NCBI GenBank assembly: GCA_030533445.1
Contig: CM060066.1
Location: 38,172,235-38,236,234, forward strand
Length of the DNA: 64,000 bases
Reading direction: 5' to 3'
Origin: Cyprinodon diabolis
Taxonomy: Eukaryota; Chordata; Actinopteri; Cyprinodontiformes; Cyprinodontidae
Made by a program: the position numbers and the translations under genes
The notes under the pieces: model-generated
Database searches by the model: none
What the model saw: only the letters and a program-made list of their open reading frames with translations
What the model was told of the DNA's origin: nothing
Shown here: positions 34,926-45,897 of the stretch, piece after piece
How positions within the stretch are numbered: the stretch's first letter is position 1
How the letters are laid out: each line of letters starts with the position of its first letter

Positions 34926-37105
34926 AGAACATATATATAGTTCTTCATTAAAATAAACAAATGTCCACGTCTATTAAACATCACCAATTTCCAATATCGC
35001 TTGCAGCCTTGTTAAAGATCAGCAGAGCCTTACAATAAAATCAGCTCTTATTGAAGACATATTGTCTGATACTTTCTAAAATACATTTAAAAAAAATTTG
35101 AATTAATATTGGATTGAGAAAAAAAAACCTCACACTTAAAAATATTTTTCAACGTGACGTATAGCCTCTTTAAATAATTTTTACTCAATTGTTAAAGTAA
35201 AGTTGATCATAAAATCTTAGAAAGTTTGAAACATTTCTTCATGTTTTATTTTTTTTTGTAATATGCTTCATTTTTGGGAAAAACAACAGTAACCATTAAT
35301 CACAAAAAAAGCGGGGGGGATGCCATAATTCTTCTTTATTGCTTTTTCAAATGTCCTCCAGATGTAAGTAGGAGCCCCCCAGAGGAATGCTGTAAATGTT
35401 GGGTGATGAACAAAGTTTCTATCTGGTTCTGCCATCTTGTAATTTGGGGCTGTGGTAGTTTTTGATATGACCATTATAATTAGGCTTCCACTTTCTTAAG
35501 GGGTTCCACAAGCACTTAAAAAGAGAATAAATGTTTCTCTGAATATTTTTTCTAATGCTCGTTTGCATATCCATTTAAACATCTGATCAAACCTTCATTA
35601 CATAAGTGGATGTTTGTGGCAATATGACTAATTTCTAAAGAGAATTCTATGAAAAAGGTTATTCTTTTCATTTATTTCTTAAATATTGTTAGTTATTTAA
35701 AAATCCATTTCTAAATCACATCATCTATGATAAGTAGCAAAATAAAAACGATGAAAACTGCCACTGATTCAAATGTCTTAGTGAATGAGCAGAAAATCTC
35801 TTTAAGAAACCATTGTTAGTACATAGAAACTATGCAAAAGGATTATAACAGATATAAGCGCTATTTTTGCATAGCTTTATCAGTAAGTGTTCAGATATCT
35901 ATTAACAGAATATCATTATAAATATATATACACTGACATTGCTGACTTTTTCAAAGGCAGCATTCATGCTGAAGTGTATATAAACATCTCACAGCAAAAA
36001 CACACCCGTCCTGCTGAAAACCTCCCATAATAAAAAGGCAGAAGTGTCAGATATAGATTTTGGGGACTAAGAATGAATTTATGCAATCAACATTTCCATT
36101 TCAGTCCTCCTTAGTTCAAAAATATTTCAGGAGCACTGCTAAAAAAGGAGAAGGTCCAATTCTACACAGCTCTTTAAATACTGTGGGCTGTAAAAAAGAA
36201 GAAAACACTCAATGTGGTCAGAACTTTGAGCTCTGCAGGTTTCTATATGAAGGGTAAAATTTGTGCAAAGCAGGCTCCAACAGAGGCCACAAGCTGCTTT
36301 AATCAGAAAATATGTTTAAATACAACTGTGATGCAACTGAACATGCAAGTTAACTAATAAAACCATTACTGGTTTTATAGATGTATCGGTAACAACTTAT
36401 GTTGTGGTAAAATTGACTCTTTGCGGGTGCAGTAGGGGCATGAGGTGCATCCTGTTGTCATTTACAGTAGGATTTTAATTTTAAATGTCATCAGTCCATG
36501 AGGCACAGGATGTAATTTTCACATTGTGGTAAGTGCAAACAGATGCATACTGAACAATTGCTCTTTGCATTTCCTGGACCTGGCATATTATTAATGAGCT
36601 TTTCCTGTCAGAAGCTGACACAGTTAAAAAAGAGAAGTTAGAAATTGCATAAAATTTGCTTTTCTTTTTACCATCATTGTGACATCATTGCCAGGCCTAT
36701 GATGGTGATATGATGGACAGTAACACAAAAACACAGAAGCTGTACAACTATTGGGGACATTTTTCACTTTCCTTATTTTATTTATTTGGATAATTGTCAA
36801 AAAGTTCACTATACAAACTCATTGTAAATTGGACTGGACAATGCTTTGTGTCTTGCAAAACAATAAGCTTGTTGTCATTGTGGGATTTTTCTTTGAACCT
36901 AACAAATAGCTGGACATTTTGGTTTAATGAAATCCAAAACTGCAGAGGAAAATCCCTTTCATTTAAGTATATGAGGAAAACAAATTACTGGCAGTGTAAA
37001 AAGTGTAATTAAGATATTCAACTTCATATGCCTCATATATTATTTTCATTCTTTTGTAATAAAACAACACAAACAAGTACATAATATTTAACAGGAAGAA
37101 TTCAG
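34926..37105. other. Intergenic, nothing recognised
   Basis: AT-rich non-coding sequence without a recognised repeat or exon. Confidence 0.5.
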
Positions 37106-37109
37106 AAAG

Positions 37110-37760
37110 CGATGTATCATGTCTAAAAAAGTTGACTTGTGTGTAATTTAGGTCAATTCAAACAGCATTTCTGGTCAAAGGAACACAAAAGCTGGTGGCA
37201 GAATCATAGTGTGAGCATATTTTTCTTTAGCAAGAATAAGGAAGCATTTTGACGGAAAGATGGAGAGTTAAAACAGGGCAGTCCTGAGTTAAAGTTGGGG
37301 CAGAAGTTCGCCTTACAGCAAACAATCAGAGCTGCAATGGAAAATTTAGATCAAAGTTTATATATGTGTTTACAAAGACCCAGTGAACAACTAATCCTAC
37401 ATTTGTGAAACATTAGTAGCATAAATTAATATGACTGTTGTGCTCAGGAACTTTCAGTCAAATTTATGGGTATATAATAACCATTTCATTAAGACGAATG
37501 GGTAAGGATATCAGGCTGTAAACATGCAAAGCTGACAGAGATATAGAACAACAAATATGCAGCTGCAACTACAGAGGAAAGGTAATTCTACATAGTGACT
37601 CAGCACGTCTGAACACACATATTTGTCACACTTTGCTTGGTTTCTATTCATAAAAACCTTTGAAACTCAGTTATCTATTTAATTCTGCTTAAAATTTGCA
37701 CAACTTTGTGTTAGTCTTTCACTTAAAATCCCAATTTGATAAAATGTAGTGAAGATGTAA
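37110..37760 (+). pseudogene. Decayed Tc1 element
   Basis: AGTTGACTTGTGTGTAATTT (leader), AAAGCTGGTGGCAGAATCAT and GAGCATATTTTTCTTTAGCA (centre of transposase), GCAGAAGTTCGCCTTACAGCA and AGAGCTGCAATGGAAAAT (second Asp region), then TTTGTGTTAGTCTTTCACTT and AAAATCCCAATT (3' end) occur in the right order for a fish Tc1. All frames are broken. Confidence 0.7.
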
Positions 37761-37799
37761 GACAGCCAATAACACATTACCACAGAAAGAAGAACGGGG

Positions 37800-39079
37800 C
37801 ATACAATAAGTTTCATTTTGACTTTAATAATCCATATTTATAATGTTAACAAGCAAATAAAGCTTAATTTCAGAAGTGTAACAAACACGCACAATCCACC
37901 TTGACTGTTCAATATTCAAGCGCTAATTTTGAGCAACAGCCCATATTTTTCCCAAATTTTTTTTTATGTAAGAACTGTAATTAGCCTCTTAGCCTTCACA
38001 GAAAGTTTACACCTACTTTAAAGGAATTGTTTTGTACGGGTGTTTGCATTCATGTGAATGTGCCAAAACATGCCAGAGGAAGTGTATGTTATGTTGAACT
38101 GTGTCATTATGTGTCAGGAAACGACATGACCAGGCGGCTTCTCTTCAATGCTTAAGAAAATGACTGTAATCCAAGCTGCAGTATGAATGCAATTTTAATG
38201 TGTTTTAGGTCATGTCTGTGTTAATTCCTAAGTCAAACATGTTTTTTAAACTGTTTTTGTCTCACTTTAACACCTCTTTTTTTAGTATATGTAAGTTATG
38301 CAACTGTACATAATTGCATTATATCCAAATTCAATTACAACATTTGCTTAAAAATGCTAAGTTTAACTCATATTGCACAATCTTAGCATACAGTATAATT
38401 CAGAAACATGACACAACTCTCTCTTGATGCTATGTAAGGATAGTTTTCTCATCATAACATCCAAACAAAGATTATATACAGCGATGACTATAAAAAAACT
38501 GACATCAGGTTTTTATAAGGTGTCATTTAACTGTAATAACCATAACTCTACAGAATTTCCCTCTACATGTCAATGAACCCTCTGTCAGAGGCTCTTGCGA
38601 GAAACAACATAATAAACTAAGTTTCCTGCTGCCCTCATGTGGCAAATCACAGAACTGCATGTAAAGAAAATAATTTCCTTGTTCAGCATGATTTTGCACA
38701 TTGGCACTTTACAAGTTTTCAACTACAAGCTCATAGTTTTTAATAACTATAGTTATTTAATTATTTGAAAAGGAGCAGTTAATTTTTTTTTGATGTTCTG
38801 AAAATAATTTTTTATTTTTTTTTGCAGAAAGCTCATTACTGTACTATTTAAAGTACAGCAGTGGTCCTCATGTAAACAGTATAGGAGAAAACGAAAACCA
38901 GTTTCATAAATATTGGTGCAAAAGGACATATATATGGAAAGGGTCAGTGCTGTGCAAAAATAACATTGAGTTCTGTCCTAAAAACACACAAAAACTTATA
39001 TTGCATATGTATAACTTTCTTTTATTCAGAGATTATGGAAAAATAATTCAGAGATGTAAAGCTCATAATCTAAATACTG
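37800..39079. other. Intergenic, nothing recognised
   Basis: AT-rich non-coding sequence; no gene seen. Confidence 0.5.
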
Positions 39080-39087
39080 ATCTAAAA

Positions 39088-39847
39088 AAGAGGTCACCAA
39101 CCTTTTAAAGGCTTAGAACTATGTTATGGGTACTGAGTCGTTTGAAGGGCTACCAAAACTGACCTATGAACTGGAGGAGTCAGTATTCACCTGAATTTCA
39201 TTTTGAAATCCCTATAAATGCTTAAATGCTCTATATGATTAATATGATGAAATGCTCTATAAATGATTAAAAAAGAATAAAATCAAATCTCTAACCTGGA
39301 GGTCTTCAACAGGAGGTCCGCGACCCCTAGGGGGTCCATGGAGGTACTGCCTGGCAGTCATTAAAGTTTCTGTTGAGAAGACTTTAAAAAATAAATTTTT
39401 TCCAGTAATTGAAATGTCTTTAAATACACATTAAGCTGAATTCCAATCACTGTAGTAAACAGATAACTGGAGGCAGAAGATGTCTTTCAGTCATCAATGC
39501 ACACATTCAGAGACACACAGGAGCTCTTTCAAGCTGGACACCATTTCATTCACAACACCTGTCCCATCAATGAAGAATCAGAATCAGAAATACTTTAATA
39601 ATCCCAGGGCGGAATTACTTTCTTTACATGACTCCGTAATAGAGTGACTATAGGATCAGCTTGATATAACAGAAATTCATACAATATATATAATTAGGGG
39701 GCCCCGCTCCATCTTGCCCTCAGTTTGGGCGTCCTTGGCCTGGAAAGTGTTGAAGACCCCTGCTCTAACCCATAAGTGAGTTGTTCTGTTTTCAGAAGTT
39801 GCCTATAGCACCCCATGTGGTCCTTGAGGGCCCCCTGGTGACCCCTG
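39088..39847. mobile_element. hAT-type non-autonomous element, outer shell of a nest
   Basis: Ends AGAGGTCACCAACC and GGTGACCCCTG are inverted. Flanked by the 8-bp duplication ATCTAAAA (39080-39087) and ATCTAAAC (39848-39855), one mismatch. It contains CCAAAACTGACCTATGAACTGG, shared inverted with 46919-47236. It is interrupted by a second hAT-type element at 39297-39762. Confidence 0.8.
39297..39762. mobile_element. hAT-type non-autonomous element inserted in another
   Basis: Ends GGAGGTCTTCAAC and GTTGAAGACCCC are inverted, flanked by a perfect 8-bp duplication CTCTAACC (39289-39296 and 39763-39770). The body includes AATCAGAATCAGAAATACTT, a piece of a common fish repeat. No transposase frame. 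Confidence 0.85.
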
Positions 39848-39859
39848 ATCTAAACAATC

Positions 39860-40560
39860 AGTTAATTTAACCCTCAGAGAGGAGGGGGGGGATTGAAAAA
39901 AAGTCTTCTTTCTTGAAAGAAATCAATAAGAACTTGCTTTAAAATGGAAAAAATCCATTTAGGAAACACAAACAAGCAGGATAAAAATAAAAGGATCTGG
40001 TCAGGTGAGGTTAAATTACACCTTCAAGTCTACTTAGTCCAGGTGGACATTATAATCCGAGGGTACCTGAAAAAACGTCAATATGTGACGAGTTGGGAGT
40101 GAGAATGTGTTGCATAATCTGGTGTGGCAGCAGGAGACTTTTTTCTTAGACAGGGATAGGGAAGCAATCTGAGCTAGTTGGTAGGTGGATGGAGAAAAAT
40201 ATGTGGCAAAAGTTTTGGAAGAAAACCTGACAGAAAAGTGGAAATCCCTAAAAAGCACCCATGGTCTCAGGATTGGTTGATTTAGCCCAGTAAGTGCGCA
40301 TTATGACCAAGGATGAGTACGTTTGTGATAAACACCTGTTACACTGCTGATGCATTTAAATAAAACAGTAAAAGTGAATATGAAATCTTCTTCGACAAAT
40401 ATAAATTCATGCTTTTCAAAATATTTTTACCCTCTTTATAAAATTCTAATTATTTTAATTTGAATAACGTGTTGTCACAAATAATAAGGGTTTAATTAAC
40501 GCGAGGCAAAGCATCTTTGGACAATGTTTTTCACACAGATGAGGTTTGTGTTATGTTAAA
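39860..40560. other. Intergenic upstream of wbp1
   Basis: Unique-looking sequence leading into the GC-rich start region of wbp1. No repeat recognised. Confidence 0.5.
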
Positions 40561-40971
40561 CTCTAAATCCTCCAGGAAGTCTTGGGAGCGGTGTGATCGG
40601 AGCCCTTCAGCCCCGCTAAGGCAGCCTCCGCGCGGCTGTTGCTGGGAGCTCCGGCCAATCAAAGCCGCAGCTCTCCGGAGCAGGTGGCTGAGGAAGCATG
40701 ACATCATGCACGGCTCTGTCTCTCCCAGCTGCAAACTCAGACCGAAACATAAATGCGTCTCCGCAGCACTAGAAGACGCGTCCTTCATGCACAGTGAGAT
40801 TTGACGCAGCTTTCAGCGGATTCTGTGATAAGAGGCGCTGAAGCGCGCGCGCCAGAGACAAGGGGGGCAGAGGAATGGCGGACGGGGACGGCGCCGCGTC
40901 TGTGGAGTGGGACAGCGGTAATCGAGCCTTCAGTGCGTAACCTGTGCATCCTGTGGAGCCTGGCTGTCTTC
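40560..40971 (+). promoter_or_regulatory. Probable wbp1 promoter and 5' leader, CpG-rich
   Basis: The most CG-dinucleotide-dense stretch of the window, standing out from AT-rich flanks. It has a CCAAT box (GGCCAATCAAAG, near 40654) and GC-rich blocks up to 40930. It ends at the proposed first coding exon. A 22-codon upstream frame with good start context lies at 40875-40940. Promoter status is inferred from composition and position. Confidence 0.6.
40875..40940 (+). CDS. Upstream ORF in the wbp1 leader
   Basis: ATG in GGAATGG context opens a frame of 21 codons plus TAA (starts MADGDGAASVEWDSG). It ends 31 bases before the ATG proposed for wbp1, in another frame. If the leader is as proposed it would reduce initiation at the main start. 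Alternatively its GGTAATC at 40916-40922 is a splice donor and this is an alternative first exon; the phase would then not fit exon 2. Confidence 0.35.
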   Translation: MADGDGAASVEWDSGNRAFSA

Positions 40972-41022
40972 ATGGATCCAGAAAAGACTCTGACTTTCTG
41001 CCTTGGGCTGCAGGCTAATGAG
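40972..41022 (+). CDS. wbp1: wbp1 proposed exon 1
   Basis: The first ATG in its frame opens 17 codons (MDPEKTLTFCLGLQANE) ending exactly at GAG-GTAAAA, a strong donor, in phase 0. It follows a CpG-rich stretch, as expected for a first exon. It has no signal peptide and no clear match to mammalian WBP1. Assignment to wbp1 is inferred from strand, phase compatibility with the next two exons and the absence of another gene between. About 11 kb of intron follows. Confidence 0.45.
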
Positions 41023-41224
41023 GTAAAACACTGCGCAGGTTTTTGCTGCTGTCAACAGCTGGGCTGGAGTGACTCTGCACAGCAACATGCTGGCCTTTAC
41101 CTGGCTCTTTTACATTCTGATTGTTACCAACTCTTCAACATTATGCGTGGCTCAAGGGCATTAAAATCAGATACAATTAGGTAAATGTGTTCATTAAAGT
41201 CAGTCATCTTATTTTAATCTTGCA

Positions 41225-41886
41225 CAGAGGCGTAGCCAGATTTTTTTTATAAGGGTGGCCATGAAATAACCAAGAACCAGAACCTCAGGGTCAATCTACA
41301 CTGTTCCAACAGGAACAAGCACAATTTACATTTCTAAATAAATACTAACTATAGTTTCCTACAGCCTTTGCTAACAATGGATGCATATATTTAAACATCC
41401 GTCTAGATAAAAGGTATAGTGGATAAAATTCTTTGAGGTTTGAGTTCTGGAGCAAACATCTTTCCAATTGTCATTACTTACCTACTTTTATCAATATTAT
41501 TCTACATTAAATTGATATTTACAAGTACTAATATCTACATAAATTGATAATTTAATAGCATTTTATTCATATAGTTATTTAAAGTATCTATGATTTCACT
41601 GAAGACTCTTAGATGACTTGCAGAGACACATAATGTTCTCTTTACAGCATATAAAACAAAATCTAGTTCCGAAAGAGCAAGAATTCTGTACTAATCATCT
41701 CTAATGTTAGTATATTGTTGTGCATAATTAACCTCAGTGTTTTTGTTGTCAAGTAATTGTTAATATATATAATATTAAAATGTTCTCAATATTCTACTTG
41801 AGAGAAAAAAATGGTAGGGGTGGCCACAGGGGTGGCCAATGATTGGCCTAAGGGTGGCCATGGCCCCCCATCTAGCTCCGCCCCTG
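41225..41886. mobile_element. hAT-type non-autonomous element, 662 bp
   Basis: Ends CAGAGGCGTAGCCAGA and, inverted, CAGGGGCGGAGCTAGA are flanked by a perfect 8-bp duplication ATCTTGCA (41217-41224 and 41887-41894). Sub-terminal AAGGGTGGCCATG is also mirrored at the right end. The interior is AT-rich with no transposase frame. It lies about 200 bp into wbp1 intron 1. Confidence 0.9.
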
Positions 41887-41894
41887 ATCTTGCA

Positions 41895-42794
41895 GGCAAA
41901 CACAATGTAAACACTTAGTGTGGTAAAACTTGATCAAGCAGATTACATTTGTAGAAATTCTCATCAACATTTCTATAAATTCACAAAAAAAGAGAAAAAA
42001 ATGATTGGATTAGCTTTAGATAAGACATAAGATTATTATTTTTTCTTTCAAGGCCGCAAAAAGGGACATAAAAGAAAAATTTATTTTCACTAAATAAAAT
42101 AAATCATGCACCTTTTGAATGTGCTTAATTATATCTAGTGGCTGTAACACAATGGTTTGATGTTATAGCAAGACAGGACATAAAAGTTATGTTAAAGTAA
42201 ATAAATGTAAACTAGATGTAAACCCCCCCCCCCCCACTATTTTCACTATAGAAATTGTTTTCTAAATCCCTCATTTATTGATATATAGTTTTTATTAAAC
42301 AGACTTGTTCAAAGCACAGAGTAAACAGTTACCAAATTGATTAGTAGTTTTTTATGTTAAAATCTACGGTTGTTGGTGGTTCAACCCACTGTAACGTAAC
42401 ACATGATATATAAGCTGGTTAATTTCAGGCCACAAGAGTCTTAAAAAAGAATTATGTAAATAAAGGCTATATATATATATATATATAATGTAACCAGGCC
42501 ATGTTAACGTTTACGATGGGTCACAAAAACATGTTTGAGGTTTTATTTCGTCCCAGTTTTCCTGTTTGAGGTTGTAGTTTTCTCATTGTGTTGCAATAAA
42601 CAGGACGTTCCTGTACCTGTGTTTCCTCTCCAGCACCTGTCTGCCATGAGTGCAGGATGTGGTGTCATCATTCTGCTGCTCCATAATGTCGTTGGCCTGT
42701 TAGGCCTTGCAGTGCTTCGTTATGTCTGAATGTGGTATTTGATTTTATTTGACGTTGTTGGAGTTATGAAAGATTTATTGACAGTATGACTGCA
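41895..42794. other. wbp1 intron 1, nothing recognised; simple repeats
   Basis: Contains a C run of about 13 bases near 42223-42235 and a (TA)n run near 42470-42487. No gene seen. Confidence 0.55.
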
Positions 42795-43695
42795 ATTTAA
42801 TTCAGTTTGTTTATATAGCGTCAACATCTCAAGGCACGTTGCAGTTCACCAGATCATACAGTCAAATTGATTCAAAGTTTTCTATCAAAGGGAAACCAGT
42901 TGATTGCATCGACTCATTGACTTAAATGCAATCCCTCACACTAAGCATGCTTGTAGTGACAGTGGAGAGGAAAAACTGCCTTTTAACAGGAAGAAACCTC
43001 CAGCAGAACCAGTATCAGTGTGAGCGGCCATCTGCTGAGGCCGACTGTAAGGAGACAGAAGCAGAGATACAAAAAGCAGCTGTAAAAGGCGGCCCTGTCC
43101 AGGAAACACACAGCCAGGCAGACGAGCTCTGAGCCAACTCCCATGTCAGAGGATGAAGACGGCACATCCAGCCAGTCACAGTCAGAGAAACAGGACTACA
43201 CTGGAAAACAGGCCGATCTCCAACATTTTAAACAAGGGTTTTGATGGCAGCATCACAGCTGATATTTCTCTCCAGGATGGTATAAGGCATAAGGTTAGAG
43301 ATTGAACTAACATTTTCTGCAGAGTGGGAGAATAGAGATAGAATGAAGCAGAATGATGAAACAGGGGTCCCTATGTCCTCCAGAAGTCTAAGCCTATAGC
43401 AGCATAACTATAGAGATAGATCAGGATAACCTGAGCCACTCTAACTATAAGCTTTATCAAAAAGGAAAGTTTTAAGCCTACCCTTAAAAGTAGACAGGGT
43501 GTCTGCCTCACGGACTAAAACTGGTAGTTGGTTCCACAGGAGAGGAGCCTGATAACTAAAAGATCTGCCTCCCATTCTACCTTTAGAAATTCTAGAAACC
43601 ACTGCAGAATACTGTCTGTTCCCTGATCAACAAGCATAGCCTCTCTGTTAGTTTATTTAAGTTATTCTTTATACTGGGACATCATTTGCGGCTTT
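42795..43695 (-). repeat. Dispersed repeat family A, copy 4 (longest)
   Basis: Reverse-orientation copy starting with the tail complement (TTCAGTTTGTTTATATAGCG) and continuing through the family landmarks into a 5' extension with CTTATAGTTAGAG and GGCTTAGACTTCTGGAGGAC on its sense strand. It shares the extension with copy 5. It abuts the inverted repeat of the Tc1 element at 43703. Confidence 0.75.
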
Positions 43696-43700
43696 GCCTG

Positions 43701-44900
43701 TACACTCACCGGCCACTTTATTAGGTACCCCATGCTAGTTGGACCCCCGGGTTGGACCCCCTTTTGCCTTCAGAACTGCCTCAATTCTTCGTGGCATAGA
43801 TTCAACAAGGTGTTGGAAGTATTCCTCAGGGAGTTTGGTCCATATTGACATGATGGCATCACACAGTTGCCACAGATTTGTCGGCTGCACATCCATGATG
43901 CGAATCTCCCGTTCCACCACATCCCAAAGATGCTCTATTGGATTGAGATCTGGTGACTGTGGAGGCCATTTGAGTACAGTGAACTCATTGTCATGTTCAA
44001 GAAACCAGTCTGAGATGATTCCAGCTTTATGACATGGTGCATTATCCTGCTGAAAGTAGCCATCAGAAGTTGGGTACATTGTTGTCATAAAGGGATGGAC
44101 ATGGTCAGCAACAATACTCAGGTAGGCTGTGGCGTTGCAACGATGCTCAATTGGTACCAAGGGGCCCAAAGAGTGCCAAGAAAATATTCCCCACACCATG
44201 ACACCACCACCACCAGCCTGAACCGTTGATACAAGGCAGGATGGATGCATGCTTTCATGTTGTAGACGCCAAATTCTGACCCTACCATCCGAATGTCGCA
44301 GCAGAAATCGAGACTCATCAGACCAGGCAACGTTTTTCCAATCTTCTATTGTCCAATTTTGATGAGCTTGTGCAAATTGTAGCCTCAGTTTCCTGTTCTT
44401 AGCTGAAAGGAGTGACACCCGGTGTGGTCTTCTGCTGCTGTAGCCCATCTGCCTCAAAGTTCGACGCACTGTGCGTTCAGAGATGCTCTTCTGCCCACCT
44501 TGGTTGTAACGGGTGGTTATTTGAGTCACTGTTGCCCTTCTATCAGCTCGAACCAGTCTGGCCATTCTCCTCTGACCTCTGGCATCAACAAGGCATTTCC
44601 GCCCACAGAACTGCCGCTCACTGGATGTTTTTTCTTTTTCTGACCATTCTCTGTAAACCCTAGAGATGGTTGTGCGTGAAAATCCCAGTAGATCAGCAGT
44701 TTCTGAAATACTCAGACCAGCCCTTCTGGCACCAACAATCATGCCACGTTCAAAGTCACCCAGATCACCTTTCTTCCCCATACTGATGCTCTGTTTGAAC
44801 TGCAGGAGATTGTCTTGACCATGTCTACATGCCTAAATGCACTGAGTTGCCGCCATGTGATTGGCTGCTTAGAAATTAAGTGTTAACGAGCAGTTGTTTA
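43701..44900 (-). mobile_element. Tc1/mariner element with one inverted repeat lost
   Basis: A TA at 43701-43702 precedes the 3'-side inverted repeat CACTCACCGGCCACTTTATT (43703 on). The transposase fills most of the element. Beyond the start codon the 5' leader can be followed to AACGAGCAGTTG near 44895 and then changes to AT-rich sequence, where the partner repeat (CACTTTATTAGG type) should follow. So one end is missing and this copy should not be mobilised as a unit. Confidence 0.85.
43735..44781 (-). CDS. Tc1/mariner-family transposase, intact frame, D-D-36-E
   Basis: A 348-residue transposase, normal for the superfamily, with no stop or frameshift. It would bind the terminal inverted repeats and cut and paste the element at TA. 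Residues about 1-50 and 60-120 form the paired helix-turn-helix DNA-binding region ([26 protein letters not shown]) with basic GRK and RRPH spots between. The catalytic core has D155 (VAWSDESRF), a glycine-rich [11 protein letters not shown] at 190-200, D246 (FQQDNAPCH) and E283 ([11 protein letters not shown]). Counting gives 36 residues between the second Asp and the Glu, unlike the 34 of classic Tc1. Vertebrate DD36E elements (Incomer) are known; membership is inferred. A decayed relative is at 25215-25655. Confidence 0.93.
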   Translation of the reverse strand: MGKKGDLGDFERGMIVGARRAGLSISETADLLGFSRTTISRVYREWSEKEKTSSERQFCGRKCLVDARGQRRMARLVRADRRATVTQITTRYNQGGQKSISERTVRRTLRQMGYSSRRPHRVSLLSAKNRKLRLQFAQAHQNWTIEDWKNVAWSDESRFLLRHSDGRVRIWRLQHESMHPSCLVSTVQAGGGGVMVWGIFSWHSLGPLVPIEHRCNATAYLSIVADHVHPFMTTMYPTSDGYFQQDNAPCHKAGIISDWFLEHDNEFTVLKWPPQSPDLNPIEHLWDVVEREIRIMDVQPTNLWQLCDAIMSIWTKLPEEYFQHLVESMPRRIEAVLKAKGGPTRGSN

Positions 44901-45450
44901 TAATTAATATATATAATTAGAATTATGTATAATTAATGATTTATTTTGGTTTTGAAATGATAAGATCATTTTCTATTTTGCTTAAACTGTAAGAGTGAAG
45001 AAAGAGGTGGTGAGAGGTGAGGTATCGATGACCAATTGGTAACTTTAAAGCCTTGGTTTAACACGGGTCCCTCATTCAGTTTGGATTTTTCTTTTTGTTT
45101 GCTTTTTTTGAGTGCTTTGAGGGGAACTGTACTGCAGATCATTTGAGGTTTTTTGGTGGTCTGAGTGACTCCCCCTCCCTCTCATACTTGCTTTAATGCC
45201 ACATGGTGGCCTTACCACAGGAACTCTAAATGACAAAATTATTTCCTGGTTTGGCTCAGCGTTATATTTTTAAACTGCTATAATAGAGCAGTATTATTCA
45301 TTCTAGATTTTGATCATATGTATCTTTTTCCACAGATTTTACTATTTCTTAATGTATAGTAGTGTTCCACATGATGCAAAATTATTAAACAGCCCTAATT
45401 TGACAGTGGGGTGGGATTAACAGCTCTGGCTATCTTCAGAGGTCTGCAGG
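44901..45450. other. wbp1 intron 1, nothing recognised
   Basis: AT-rich unique-looking intron sequence. Confidence 0.55.
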
Positions 45451-45455
45451 AGTAG

Positions 45456-45892
45456 TGTCATGGTTTTGGTTCTGTTTAAGTTTTATCTTTGAGTTTTCAT
45501 TGGTTTTATTTCCATTTTGTGTTATTCTAGTTATTTTGGATTGTATTTGAGTTCTTAGGTATTTCTTGTTTACCCTCTGTTGCCTTCTTGTGTCAGTCTC
45601 CTTTTCCCTAGCTCCCTTCTAGATTCCTCTGTTCACACCTGCTCCCAATCTGCTGATTAGCCTGGTGTTTGTTTCTCTCTTCCATATATACACCTTCTTC
45701 TCAGTCACTGTTTGCTGGTTTGTTGTCATTTCTTTGCCCTTGTTGTGAGTATTCCTGGTTCAGTATTTTGTGGATTTATGTTTTTGGATTTTTGTTTCTG
45801 TTGCTCTTTTTGCTTAATTAAATCTTGCAATAAATCACCTCAGCTTCAGTCTCTGCATTTTTGTCCTCTTCAAATCTCCACCCAACCTGAAA
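45456..45892 (+). repeat. Solo LTR, 437 bp, with AGTAG duplication
   Basis: Begins TGTCATGGTTTTGG and ends CCTGAAA, flanked by a perfect 5-bp duplication AGTAG (45451-45455 and 45893-45897). The expected terminal CA has become AA. A promoter-like TATATACACC near 45685 and late AATTAAATC/AATAAAT near 45815-45835 fit U3-R organisation. Related fragment at 3750-4115. Confidence 0.8.
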
Positions 45893-45897
45893 AGTAG

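Noticed and set aside
40875..40916. MADGDGAASVEWDSG as the true wbp1 first exon
   Set aside because: Its donor would leave phase 1, which gives a stop when joined to the exon at 52004; the frame at 40972-41022 fits phase 0. Kept as an upstream ORF possibility.
41411..41470. AAGGTATAGTGGATAAAATTC as a third piggyBac-like MITE end
   Set aside because: Only the outer dozen bases agree with the MITE ends, no TTAA precedes it and no opposite end was found; it lies within the hAT element.
44422..44663. Plus-strand frames across the transposase
   Set aside because: Shadow frames of the minus-strand transposase coding sequence.
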